Shown: positions 33,788-42,328 of the stretch, piece by piece
How the letters are laid out: each line of letters begins with the position of its first letter
How positions within the stretch are numbered: the stretch's first letter is position 1
Assembly (NCBI GenBank): GCA_964489525.1
Contig: CAZAYY010000008.1
Location: 62,001 to 126,000, forward strand
DNA: 64,000 nt
Reading direction: 5' to 3'
Source: CAZAYY01 sp964489525
Lineage (GTDB): Bacteria; Chloroflexota; Anaerolineae; Anaerolineales; JABWBV01
The notes under the pieces: generated by a model
Told to the model about the DNA's origin: nothing
The model's input: only the letters and a program-made list of their open reading frames with translations
Databases searched by the model: none
Program-made: the position numbers and the translations under genes

Positions 33788-36241
33788 TTATTTTACCTTG
33801 ACTTTTTCGTCTGCCTTGTTGAAAGACAGTTTACTGCCGTCCGGGTCCACGTCCACCAGGATATGATCGCCATGAACAAAGGCTCCCGCCAAAAGCTGGA
33901 TGGAAAGCGGGCTTTCCACATGCTTTTGCAAAGCCCTTTGGAGTGGGCGTGCGCCAAAGCTTGGGTCGTAGCCCACATCGGCCAGCCATTCACGCGCTTC
34001 TTTGGTCAGCGTGACGGTGATGGCATAATCGCTCAGCCGCTCGTGAATGTCTTTCAACTGCAGGCTGACAATCTCGTGCATTTGTTCGCGCGAGAGTGGG
34101 GAGAATGTAATGATGTCGTCAATCCGGTTGAGGAACTCGGGCCGGAAGGCGTCTTTGAGGGCTTTTTGAATTTTTTCATCGGCCTGGCGGTCTTCAAAAC
34201 TGGTGCTGCTTTTCAGGAAGCCCACGCTGCCAGAGCGGTAAACATATTCTGTGCCCAGGTTGCTGGTCATAATCAGCACGGTGTTGCGGAAATCTACCAA
34301 CCGACCCTGACCGTCAGTCAGGCGACCATCATCCAGAATTTGCAGCAAAGCATTCCAAACTTCAGGGTGGGCTTTTTCGATTTCATCAAACAAAATCACC
34401 CGGTATGGGCGGCGGCGCACGGCTTCGGTAAGCTGGCCGCCCTCTTCATAGCCGATGTAGCCCGGCGGCGCGCCAAATAACCGCGAGACGGTGTGCTGTT
34501 CGCGGTATTCGCTCATATCAATCCGCAGCAGGGCATCTTCGTCGTCGAACAGGAATTTGGCCAGGGCTTTGGCCAGGTGGGTTTTGCCCACGCCGGATGG
34601 GCCAATAAAGATGAACGAACCAATCGGGCGGCGCGGATTTTTAAGGCCAGAGCGCGAGCGGCGGATGGCATCGGAAATGACGTGTATGGCTTCATCCTGG
34701 CCAATGACGGAATCGTGCAGCCGTTCTTCCATTTGCAGCAGGCGTTCAGCTTCGGTTTCCATCATCTGGCTGGTAGGCACACCCGTCCACTGCGAAATGA
34801 CTTCAGCAATGTCGCTCACATCCACAATTTCATCGAGCTGGTGTTCAGCTTCCCACTGATCGCGGCGGGTATTGAAGTTCTCTTCAATCCGCAGGCGTTC
34901 GGCTTTCTTTTGAGCTGCGCGTTCGTAGTTGCGTTCGGTACCGGCCTGTTCTTCTTCGGCGCGCAGGCGGTCAATGTCCGATTTCATGGCTTTCAGGTCG
35001 GGCGGCAGGGAATACAGCGCCACGCGCAGCTTGGCTGCGGCTTCGTCCATCAGGTCAATCGCCTTGTCGGGCAGGTGGCGGTCGCTAACGTAGCGGGCAG
35101 AAAGACGGGCAGCCGCAATCAGCGCATCATCTGAGAAGCGCACTTTATGATGGGCTTCGTAGCGGTCGCGCAGGCCGCGCAGCATTTCGATGGTGTCTTC
35201 AACGTTGGGTTCTTCAACATACACCGGCGCGAAACGGCGCTCGAGGGCAGCGTCTTTTTCGATGTGTTTGTGGTATTCATTCAACGTGGTTGCGCCCACG
35301 CACTGCAGTTCGCCGCGTGCCAGGGCAGGCTTAAGCATGTTGGAAGCATCCAGCGCGCCCTGGGCAGCCCCGGCGCCCACCACGGTGTGCAGTTCATCAA
35401 TAAAGAGGATGATTTCCCCTTCCGAACGCTGGACTTCTTCAATCGAAGCCTTCAGGCGCTCTTCAAACTCGCCGCGAAAGCGAGAGCCAGCAATCATGGC
35501 GCTTAAGTCCAGCGAGATAACCCGTTTGCCGCTTAAAATTTCGGGTACATCGTTCGAGGCAATTTTTTGGGCAAGCCCTTCCACAATCGCGGTTTTGCCC
35601 ACGCCAGCTTCGCCAATCAGCACCGGGTTGTTCTTCGTCCGCCGCGAAAGAATTTGAATTACCCGCAAAATCTCTGCATCCCGGCCAATCACCGGGTCGA
35701 GTTTGCCTTCTTTGGCTGCGGCGGTCATGTCGCGGGAGTATTTTTCCAAAACCCGAAAGCGGGTTTCGGCCTGGGGGTCGGTCACCCGCTGGCCGCCGCG
35801 CAGCTGCTGGATGGCATCATACACCCGCTCGCGGGTAACGCCTTCGCCCTCCATCAACCGGGCAACCGGGGTGTTGCGCTCGCTGAGAATGGCCAGGAAG
35901 ATGTGTTCCGTGGAAATATACTCGTCGCGCAAGCGGTTGGCTTCTTCGTTTGCCAGGTCAATAATCCGCTTTACCTGGGGGGTAATGAAAATTTGCCCGG
36001 TGCCGCGTCCATAGATACTGGCCTTGGGGCTGGTGCGCAGCGTATAGTCTAACCTTTCCAGAACCCTGGCCGGGTCAACTTTTAACCTTTCCAAAATTTG
36101 GCCAACCACACCCTGCGATTGCTCAATTAACGCCATCAGGATGTGCTCGGTGTCAATCTGATTGTGCCCGTAGCGCTGAATGATTTCAGCGGCGCGCTGA
36201 GCGGCTTCTTGTGCCCGCTCGGTAAAACGATCAAATCTCAT
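33788..36241 (-). CDS. clpC: ATP-dependent Clp protease ATP-binding subunit ClpC
   Basis: AAA+ unfoldase that feeds ClpP. 817 residues: Clp_N repeats (1-145), first AAA+ with GEAGVGKTAIVEGLA and DELHTVVGAG, a short middle region with a UVR-like helix, second AAA+ with GPSGVGKTHLAKALAK, GAPPGYIGYEEGGQL and DEIEKAHPEVWNALLQ. A VGF tripeptide in YRSGSVGFLKSS matches the ClpP-docking loop, and the short middle domain argues for ClpC rather than ClpB. ATG 36241, seven bases after AGAGGA, is chosen over the adjacent ATG 36244. No CIRCE element was seen; a TATAAT near 36300 (minus strand) is a possible -10. Confidence 0.92.
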   Translation of the reverse strand: MRFDRFTERAQEAAQRAAEIIQRYGHNQIDTEHILMALIEQSQGVVGQILERLKVDPARVLERLDYTLRTSPKASIYGRGTGQIFITPQVKRIIDLANEEANRLRDEYISTEHIFLAILSERNTPVARLMEGEGVTRERVYDAIQQLRGGQRVTDPQAETRFRVLEKYSRDMTAAAKEGKLDPVIGRDAEILRVIQILSRRTKNNPVLIGEAGVGKTAIVEGLAQKIASNDVPEILSGKRVISLDLSAMIAGSRFRGEFEERLKASIEEVQRSEGEIILFIDELHTVVGAGAAQGALDASNMLKPALARGELQCVGATTLNEYHKHIEKDAALERRFAPVYVEEPNVEDTIEMLRGLRDRYEAHHKVRFSDDALIAAARLSARYVSDRHLPDKAIDLMDEAAAKLRVALYSLPPDLKAMKSDIDRLRAEEEQAGTERNYERAAQKKAERLRIEENFNTRRDQWEAEHQLDEIVDVSDIAEVISQWTGVPTSQMMETEAERLLQMEERLHDSVIGQDEAIHVISDAIRRSRSGLKNPRRPIGSFIFIGPSGVGKTHLAKALAKFLFDDEDALLRIDMSEYREQHTVSRLFGAPPGYIGYEEGGQLTEAVRRRPYRVILFDEIEKAHPEVWNALLQILDDGRLTDGQGRLVDFRNTVLIMTSNLGTEYVYRSGSVGFLKSSTSFEDRQADEKIQKALKDAFRPEFLNRIDDIITFSPLSREQMHEIVSLQLKDIHERLSDYAITVTLTKEAREWLADVGYDPSFGARPLQRALQKHVESPLSIQLLAGAFVHGDHILVDVDPDGSKLSFNKADEKVKVK

Positions 36242-36380
36242 CATAGCGTCCTCTTTTCACTTGCCAAACCAACAGACTCGGCAGTTCTTACCTGATGGCA
36301 TTATATCATCCAGGTTTTACAGAAAGATACCTGTCGTGTTAGAGTTGTATATGAGAAAGCCCGAAAGGGCACCTGGCGCA

Positions 36381-37952
36381 TCAACCCCCAGGTGAAGGGG
36401 TTGCACTTGGGGTTTGGGTGGGTGTTGGGGTGCGCGTGGGTGTCAGGGTAACCTGGAAAAGGTAAATTTGAGGGATCCATCCAATTCTGCCCTCAGTATC
36501 TTCAACTTCAATCCAAACCAGGCCTTCGAACACAACCGAGCCGTAGAGAACGGTGAGCGGCGCGCCGGGCTGCAGTGTGGCGATAATGGGCCCACCGGGC
36601 GATTGGCGCAGCCGCAGCCCAGGCAGGGTGTAGCCGGTTGCGCGGGCCTGGGCGGGGGTTGGGGTGGCTGTGGGTGTGTTGGTGGGGGTTCGTGTGGGCG
36701 TGGGTGTGTGGGTTGGCAGCACCGTGGGCGTGTTCGTTGGGGTCTGAGTGGGCGTGTGGGTTGGGGTCAGGCTTGGCCCTGGCGTAACGGTGGGTGTGTT
36801 GGTGGGGGTTTGCGTGGGGGTGGGGGTAGAGGTGGCGGTTGGCGGAATGCGCGGGTCGAGCTGAACTACCAGAGTTTGGGTTAGAAGAATGGATATCTTT
36901 TTATCGGTGATGCCTAATTCGCGCTGCAGCCTGTCGCCAACGTTATTTTGAAGCTGCTCACCATCCCGGTATAAAAGTTGGCGGGTGGTGCGAACCGTGA
37001 GCAGAATTTCCAGTTCTGCATCTTTTTCATTCATTTGCCAGCTCACCATTTCGATGCGCGTATTCGCCTGGCCATTTTCAGCCAGGCGGCCTACTTCGGA
37101 ATGCAAGATCGCATCAATTTTGGCGTTTTGTTCTTCCTGGCTGCGGGTTGCTGTGGCTTCGCCCACGAAACGGGCGCTGAAAATCGTCAGGGGCACCAAA
37201 AGCACCAGCGTGAGAAACCCTGCAAAGAGCAGGTTGCCCAGCGACCTGTTTCCGCTCGCGCTGCGGAACCGCGGCCGGAACCCCAACCCGGAAAAAACCA
37301 GGCTGGAGGCAAAGGCAATTGCAACGCCGTTGGTTAGAAAAAGCAGCAGTGCGCCTCCGGCAATATCCCACCGGCCTAAAGCCAGTCCGATACCAACCGT
37401 GCACAAGGGAGGCATCAGGGCGGTGGCAATGGCAACCCCTGGCAGCGCCGCTGAGATGTTCGGCATCGACAGGGCAAACGCTGCGGCGGTTCCTCCAGCC
37501 AGGGCCACAATCATATCAATTGGGCCGGGTTGGGCGCGTGAAATCACCTCGCCCGGAAGCAGGTCGGGCACAAGCACCACAAACGGCAGGTATTGGTTGG
37601 AATAGGCAATCAGAAAAGCCAGCAGCACAGCCAAACCCGCACCACGAACCAACGCGGCCACTGCGTTTCGCAGCATTTGTCTTTCCCCGGTAATGGACGA
37701 TAGCCCAATCCCGATGATGGGCGACATCAGCGGTGCCACCAGCATTGCCCCAATGATGACCGCCGCTGAATCTACCAACAACCCTTGTGTGGCAATCACA
37801 GAAGAAAGCAGAACGAGCAGGAAGAAATCGAACCCCGGGCGCGAGTTGTTTTGAAGCTGTAGGCTGACTTCTTCGCGGCGTTCTGCGCTGATTTTGGGCA
37901 GCAGATCTTGGATTTTTTTACGAAACCGGAGAAACAAGTTGGTTGTGTTCAT
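36381..37952 (-). CDS. DUF389 membrane protein fused to Thr-Pro linker and SH3-like domain
   Basis: 523 residues. The first 270 residues form a DUF389 (TIGR00341-like) membrane domain with about six helices and LVDSAAVIIGAMLVAPLMSPIIGIG and SMPNISAALPGVAIATALMPP. A soluble segment (about 270-360) leads to a long Thr-Pro repeat linker (about 372-440) and a bacterial SH3-like domain (about 442-505; GLRLRQSPGGPIIATLQPG), ending in another Thr-Pro tail. The linker and SH3 domain suggest an extracytoplasmic part that contacts the wall. DUF389 proteins have no settled function. Confidence 0.85.
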   Translation of the reverse strand: MNTTNLFLRFRKKIQDLLPKISAERREEVSLQLQNNSRPGFDFFLLVLLSSVIATQGLLVDSAAVIIGAMLVAPLMSPIIGIGLSSITGERQMLRNAVAALVRGAGLAVLLAFLIAYSNQYLPFVVLVPDLLPGEVISRAQPGPIDMIVALAGGTAAAFALSMPNISAALPGVAIATALMPPLCTVGIGLALGRWDIAGGALLLFLTNGVAIAFASSLVFSGLGFRPRFRSASGNRSLGNLLFAGFLTLVLLVPLTIFSARFVGEATATRSQEEQNAKIDAILHSEVGRLAENGQANTRIEMVSWQMNEKDAELEILLTVRTTRQLLYRDGEQLQNNVGDRLQRELGITDKKISILLTQTLVVQLDPRIPPTATSTPTPTQTPTNTPTVTPGPSLTPTHTPTQTPTNTPTVLPTHTPTPTRTPTNTPTATPTPAQARATGYTLPGLRLRQSPGGPIIATLQPGAPLTVLYGSVVFEGLVWIEVEDTEGRIGWIPQIYLFQVTLTPTRTPTPTQTPSATPSPGG

Positions 37953-38025
37953 AATCCTATTGTAGCAGTTACTCGAAAACTTATTGAAGAGATTCTACCG
38001 GAAAATCTTGTGACGCCTGGACTTT

Positions 38026-38058
38026 CACAGGAGTTTCTGACTTTAAGAAACTCCTGTG
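38026..38058. promoter_or_regulatory. Perfect 13-bp inverted repeat in divergent intergenic region
   Basis: CACAGGAGTTTCT and AGAAACTCCTGTG are separated by seven bases, between the divergent DUF389 and GGDEF genes. It could be an operator or a structured RNA element; a T-rich run follows on the plus strand but no plus-strand gene precedes it, so ordinary termination is unlikely. Confidence 0.5.
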
Positions 38059-38073
38059 GTTGCCCCCTTTTTG

Positions 38074-38102
38074 TTGACGAAAAATCTATTTAGTGCTAGT
38101 CT
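38074..38102 (+). promoter_or_regulatory. Possible promoter of the GGDEF gene
   Basis: TTGACG (38074-38079), 17-bp spacer, TAGTCT (38097-38102). The -10 is a weak match. Confidence 0.4.
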
Positions 38103-38195
38103 TGAGTATACACTTTGCATAACTGCTTACCCCTCCTCTGGGGGCTGCTGTTGCAGTTTTGCCATTCGAGCGTGTTTTTTAACCAATTGTTGATT

Positions 38196-39872
38196 ATGGG
38201 CAATTTAGGCCAGCTTACCACCGCGCTGCTGCGCATGCAGTCTAACGAAGCCAGTTTGGAAGATTTGCGACTCCTGACCGAGTTTATCCAGCAGTCGGGC
38301 CAGGCGTTGAAGGATGAGAAACTGTCTCTGTCGCAGCAGCGCTGGTCGCGCAAGATGTTTGCACTGCTCGAGGGGGTTGCCAAAATTTCTGAACCCCTTG
38401 AGGTTGCAACAATTTTGGGTCAAACTGCCCATCATTTTCTGAGCTTGTTTGAGTGCAGCGCGGTTTTGATATCGTTATCCAATCCAACCAGCGGCCTGTT
38501 TGAGTATGGAACCTGGTTGGATTCGGAGCGCAGTTCTGTTCCGGCCTTTGCCCAACATCCAGACGCACTGCTTGCTACTTTTGGGCAGCTTATCCAACCC
38601 CGGCAGGTTTTATTAAGTAAACCCGGGCTGTCCCCCGCAGAAGAAGAATACCTGGTGCGGGTAGGGTATGGTGGTTTGCTGATGGTTCCGCTGTTGGTTT
38701 CCCAAAATCAGCCTGTGGGGATGGTTCAATTGTTTGTCCGAGCCGTAGATTCTCCCTTCATCCAGGAAGAAATTGCCATCGGCCAAATGCTGGCCAGGCA
38801 TGCCGCCATTGCCATTCAACATGCCCGGTTATACGAGTCTTTCCGGCACCGGGCGGAAATGTTGGAAGTGGTGCGCGAAGCCAGCCTGAAAGTAACTGCA
38901 AGTTTGCAGCTTTTAGAAGTGTTAGACGAAATTCTCAAAGGCGTCTTTAAAGCCCTGCCCGGCATTCAAGATGCCCATGTTTTCTTGTACCAGAACCAGG
39001 TGCTTTCCTTTGGGGCAGCCCTGTGGGCCAGTGGTGAAAAAAAACGGGCCTGGTCAGAACCCCGCCAAAACGGATTGACGTATACGGTTGCCCGCACCGG
39101 TAAAATGATCATTGTTGACGATTATGCTACCCATCCCTTATTCCAAAATGTACATGCCAACTGGTCAGGGTCCATCGTCAGCCTGCCGCTCCTGGTAGGA
39201 CAGCGGGTGGTGGGTGTGATGAATGTTGCTCACGGCGAACGATACGCATTTAAAGATACCGACCTGGTGGTCTTAAACCTGTTGGCCGACCAGGCTGCCA
39301 TAGCCATCATCAACGCCCGGCTTCATGAAATGATTGTTCAGCAAGCCCGCACCGATGCGCTAACCGGGCTGCACAACCGGCGGGCTTTCGATGAGAAAAT
39401 TGAAGAAGAAATTCGGCGCACCAACCGCTACGGGCACCCTTTCTCTTTAATTATGCTTGACATCAACAAGCTAAAAGTTGTAAACGACCAGTATGGTCAC
39501 CTGGCAGGAGACACACTCCTGGTCAAAGTTGCCCGCCGCCTTGGTGACCAGCTGCGCAACACAGATTTTTTGTGCCGGTATGGCGGGGATGAGTTTGCCA
39601 TTGTTCTGCCAGAAACCAGCCACGCTGAAGCTTTAGAGATTTCCTGGCGCCTTGCCAGGGAAAACCATGCCTTGCCGTATCAAATTCGAGAAAACCTGGT
39701 GTTCCAATCCAGTTTTTCGCTGGGCGTTTCAACTTACCCCGAACATGGCCAAACTCCCGAAGGCTTTATTGAATTGGCAGACGCAGCCCTGTACGCAGCC
39801 AAAAACATGCCTTCGGGGTCTGGGGTTTGTTCTGCCAACACCCTGCCAGAAACCCCCAAAATCACCCGGTGA
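38196..39872 (+). CDS. Diguanylate cyclase with two GAF domains
   Basis: About 558 residues, cytosolic. Two GAF sensor domains (about 60-205 and 225-375) precede a GGDEF domain (about 385-545) with TDALTGLHNRRAFDE and an intact RYGGDEFAIVLPE active site. An RNTD inhibitory site lies exactly five residues before GGDEF, so product inhibition by c-di-GMP is likely. ATG 38196 is the most reasonable start, with no strong ribosome site; a TTG at 38115 would add a hydrophobic stretch of doubtful reality. The HD-GYP gene at 61911 may provide the opposing activity. Confidence 0.9.
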   Translation: MGNLGQLTTALLRMQSNEASLEDLRLLTEFIQQSGQALKDEKLSLSQQRWSRKMFALLEGVAKISEPLEVATILGQTAHHFLSLFECSAVLISLSNPTSGLFEYGTWLDSERSSVPAFAQHPDALLATFGQLIQPRQVLLSKPGLSPAEEEYLVRVGYGGLLMVPLLVSQNQPVGMVQLFVRAVDSPFIQEEIAIGQMLARHAAIAIQHARLYESFRHRAEMLEVVREASLKVTASLQLLEVLDEILKGVFKALPGIQDAHVFLYQNQVLSFGAALWASGEKKRAWSEPRQNGLTYTVARTGKMIIVDDYATHPLFQNVHANWSGSIVSLPLLVGQRVVGVMNVAHGERYAFKDTDLVVLNLLADQAAIAIINARLHEMIVQQARTDALTGLHNRRAFDEKIEEEIRRTNRYGHPFSLIMLDINKLKVVNDQYGHLAGDTLLVKVARRLGDQLRNTDFLCRYGGDEFAIVLPETSHAEALEISWRLARENHALPYQIRENLVFQSSFSLGVSTYPEHGQTPEGFIELADAALYAAKNMPSGSGVCSANTLPETPKITR

Positions 39873-39889
39873 GTTTCGCCAGGGTTTGC

Positions 39890-40666
39890 CTATCTGCCCT
39901 GCCAGTTTGCCTTGCGTTTTTCAGCGAAAGCCCGCATGCCTTCTTTTTGATCCTCAGAAGCGAATAAATAGTAAAACGCACGGCGTTCTTCGCGCAGCCC
40001 ATCGGACAGAAAAGATTCGAAGGCGTGGTTAACGGCTTCTTTGCCCAACTGCAGTGCCAGGGGGGCGCGTTCTGCAATTTCAGCGGCCAGCTGCAGGGCT
40101 TCGTCCAGGTAGCGCTCCACAGGAACGACCCGGTTAATCAACCCAAAACGCTGGGCTTCTTCAGCCGTCAGGGTCCGGTTATTAAGCACCATTTCCATGG
40201 TGAGCGCCTTCCCAACGGCACGCGCCAATCTTTGAGTGCCCCCAGCGCCTGGAATCACCCCAAGATTGATTTCAGGCTGCCCAAAGCGAGCGCTCTCTGA
40301 GGCAACAATCATATCGCACGACATGGCCAGTTCGTTTCCGCCCCCCAGGCACCATCCCGAAACTGCTGCAATCACTGGCTTTTTGATGTGCGTAATCCGG
40401 TCGAATGGGGCAATATGATCGCGCTGCAAAATGCTCACGGCGCTTTCTTCTGCCATTTCTTTGATATCGGCTCCGGCAGCAAAAGCCCGTTCATCCCCGG
40501 TAATGACCATTGCGCCAATCTCCGGGCTGCGGTCCAGGGTTTCCAGTGCGGCCATTAATTCATGAATCAGCTGGTTATTAAGGGCATTCAGCGCTTTTGG
40601 GCGGTTGATGCGCACCAGGCCGACCCGGCCGCGTAGTTCTATCAGAATGAATTGCAACTCGCTCAT
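39890..40666 (-). CDS. Enoyl-CoA hydratase/isomerase family protein (crotonase)
   Basis: Hydrates 2-enoyl-CoA in fatty-acid or related CoA-ester breakdown. 258 residues: RPKALNALNNQL, oxyanion segment FAAGADIKEMAEE, both catalytic Glu positions (GGGNELAMSCD and GQPEINLGVIPGAGGTQRLA). Typical length. ATG 40666 with AAAGGAG upstream; the longer frame is rejected. Single gene, convergent with the GGDEF gene. Confidence 0.92.
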   Translation of the reverse strand: MSELQFILIELRGRVGLVRINRPKALNALNNQLIHELMAALETLDRSPEIGAMVITGDERAFAAGADIKEMAEESAVSILQRDHIAPFDRITHIKKPVIAAVSGWCLGGGNELAMSCDMIVASESARFGQPEINLGVIPGAGGTQRLARAVGKALTMEMVLNNRTLTAEEAQRFGLINRVVPVERYLDEALQLAAEIAERAPLALQLGKEAVNHAFESFLSDGLREERRAFYYLFASEDQKEGMRAFAEKRKANWQGR

Positions 40667-40734
40667 GATCTGGCTCCTTTTAAGACTTGCAAGGTTTTCT
40701 CGGTTATCTCGTAACTGCACCCCTCTGCCCCCGT

Positions 40735-40768
40735 CCTAAAAGCCTGGGGTGGGGGGAGTGGGGCTGCT
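40735..40768. repeat. Intergenic palindromic G/C-rich repeat, copy 3
   Basis: CCTAAAAGCCTGGGGTGGGG followed by GGAGTGGGGCTG; same core as the copies at 7779, 25961 and 55468 with a few changes. Confidence 0.55.
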
Positions 40769-40913
40769 GCGTTTTCTATTCAAAATTATACTCCGCCAGG
40801 AAACCGGGCATCATTTTGGTGACTTTTCCTTTTGGATCTCCCTGTCCCAAGTGGTGGGCTGGCGGCAGGGTTCGTGAAAGACACGGATAAGAGTCCCAGG
40901 TTTACCCGACCAT

Positions 40914-40932
40914 TTGTACACTCTTTGTACAA
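40914..40932. promoter_or_regulatory. Inverted repeat, candidate operator of the second sigma gene
   Basis: TTGTACA-CTCTT-TGTACAA is a perfect 7-5-7 inverted repeat that also reads as a TTTGTACA direct repeat. It overlaps TTGTAC (40925-40930), a possible -35 for TATATA at 40948-40953 (17-bp spacer). A repressor could act here. Confidence 0.45.
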
Positions 40933-40971
40933 AAATTAGATTAATGTTATATAAGGTTTGTCTATTTACCA

Positions 40972-40999
40972 TTGACCAAACCCAATTAATATATATAAT
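40972..40999 (+). promoter_or_regulatory. Promoter of the second sigma gene
   Basis: TTGACC (40972-40977), 16-bp spacer, TATAAT (40994-40999), about 110 bases before ATG 41110, inside an A/T-rich tract. Confidence 0.7.
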
Positions 41000-41109
41000 T
41001 TTTATTATAAAAATCAAATTCATTGAAAACCAGAACAGGCAATCGCCTGCCTCTGAGGTAAGAAAAAAACAGGCTAGTCAATCTAATACCTGGAGAAAGT
41101 GAGGATTTT

Positions 41110-42258
41110 ATGACGGACACGATCATTTATAAAGAGAGTTTGGCTTCCGAGTTATTTTACGATACTGAACGCAAGGGCTATAAGGGCTTCGATGAGTTCG
41201 AAGAATATCCTGAAGAGCTAGGCATGACTGCTGAAGCCGAAGAGACCGATTTCATTCCTCTGATGGAAGAGGATGAGGACGAAGATAACGGCCCGCTGCA
41301 AACCCGCGAAGAGATTGACGAAGCCGAAATGGGCGACCCGCTGGCCGGCATCAGCGTAGATAACCTGACCCGCCTGTATTTCAAACAGGTTGCCAGCGAA
41401 CCCCTGCTTACCCGCGAAGATGAAGTTTTCCTTGCCAAGCAAATTGAGCGCGGCCAGCATGCCCGTATCGCCCTGGTGAAAAACACCTACCGCCCGGAAG
41501 ACCTGCCCAAGCTTCGCCAGTATATCAACCAGGAAGGCGAGGCCCGCGAACGCTTACTCAAAGCCAATTCCCGCCTGGTGATCAGCGTTGCCAAAAAGTA
41601 CATGGGCCGCGGCATCCCTTTTATTGACCTGATTCAAGAAGGCAATATTGGCCTGATGCGTGCCGCCAAGAAGTTCGACTACACCCTCGGCCTTAAATTC
41701 AGCACCTATGCCACCTGGTGGATTCGCCAGGCCATTACCCGGGCAATTTCCAACAACAGCCGCACCATCCGCATTCCTGTTCAGATGGGCGAACAAATCA
41801 ACAAACTGCGCCAGATGGAAATGCGCCTCACCCAGGACCTTTCCCGCAGCCCTTCGGATTACGAGCTTTCCCAGGCTCTGGACATGCCCCCTTCCAAAAT
41901 TCGCGACCTGCGCCGCATCTCCAAAGAACCGGTTTCCATTGATGCTCCCCTGTATGATGATGACGATGGCACATATGGGGATATAATATCGGATATTGAT
42001 GCTCCTGCGCCTGACGAAACTGCTTTTTCGAACCTGGCCAACGAGCACCTGTACCAGGCCCTTACTGCCCTGCCGCCGAAAGAGGCGCAGGTCTTGAGCA
42101 TGCGCTATGGCCTGGATGGAGGCCGTGTCTACACCCTGGCAGAAATTGGCCGAGAACTGGGTGTTACCCGCGAACGAGTTCGCCAAATTGAAAACCGGGC
42201 GCTCAAGCGGCTGCGTTCTCCGAAAATGAAATTTATCTTGCAAAAATACACCGAGTAA
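41110..42258 (+). CDS. RNA polymerase sigma factor, RpoD/SigA family (copy 2)
   Basis: 382 residues. A very acidic N-terminus (about residues 30-75, runs of Glu/Asp as in region 1.1) is followed by region 1.2 (NLTRLYFKQVASEPLL), region 2 (FIDLIQEGNIGLMRAAKKFD, FSTYATWWIRQAITRAI), region 3 and region 4.2 (VTRERVRQIENRALKRLR). Complete core regions. The acidic N-terminus resembles primary sigma factors, and the elaborate upstream region suggests regulation. It is followed after 70 bp by the P-type ATPase gene. Confidence 0.93.
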   Translation: MTDTIIYKESLASELFYDTERKGYKGFDEFEEYPEELGMTAEAEETDFIPLMEEDEDEDNGPLQTREEIDEAEMGDPLAGISVDNLTRLYFKQVASEPLLTREDEVFLAKQIERGQHARIALVKNTYRPEDLPKLRQYINQEGEARERLLKANSRLVISVAKKYMGRGIPFIDLIQEGNIGLMRAAKKFDYTLGLKFSTYATWWIRQAITRAISNNSRTIRIPVQMGEQINKLRQMEMRLTQDLSRSPSDYELSQALDMPPSKIRDLRRISKEPVSIDAPLYDDDDGTYGDIISDIDAPAPDETAFSNLANEHLYQALTALPPKEAQVLSMRYGLDGGRVYTLAEIGRELGVTRERVRQIENRALKRLRSPKMKFILQKYTE

Positions 42259-42328
42259 GCTGTTTGTGGGTTCCACGCCCTGGCGCAGCCGAAAAGGTAT
42301 GGCTGCACCAGACACATAGGAGCCCTGT

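Larger units (their letters stand above)
40667..41109. other. Regulatory intergenic region upstream of the second sigma gene
   Basis: Contains a repeat copy (40735-40768), an inverted repeat (40914-40932), two candidate promoters and a very A/T-rich tract (40930-41030). No reading frame with coding character. Confidence 0.5.

Noticed and set aside
36242..36380. CIRCE or other heat-shock operator for clpC
   Set aside because: No TTAGCACTC-N9-GAGTGCTAA or clear inverted repeat was seen upstream of clpC. The short GCCC-GAAA-GGGC hairpin at 36359-36370 has only four base pairs and a poor T tract, so it was not listed as a terminator.
36414..36884. Gly/Trp-rich plus-strand frame opposite the Thr-Pro linker
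   Set aside because: It is the antisense reading of the TPT repeat and mirrors its codon bias.
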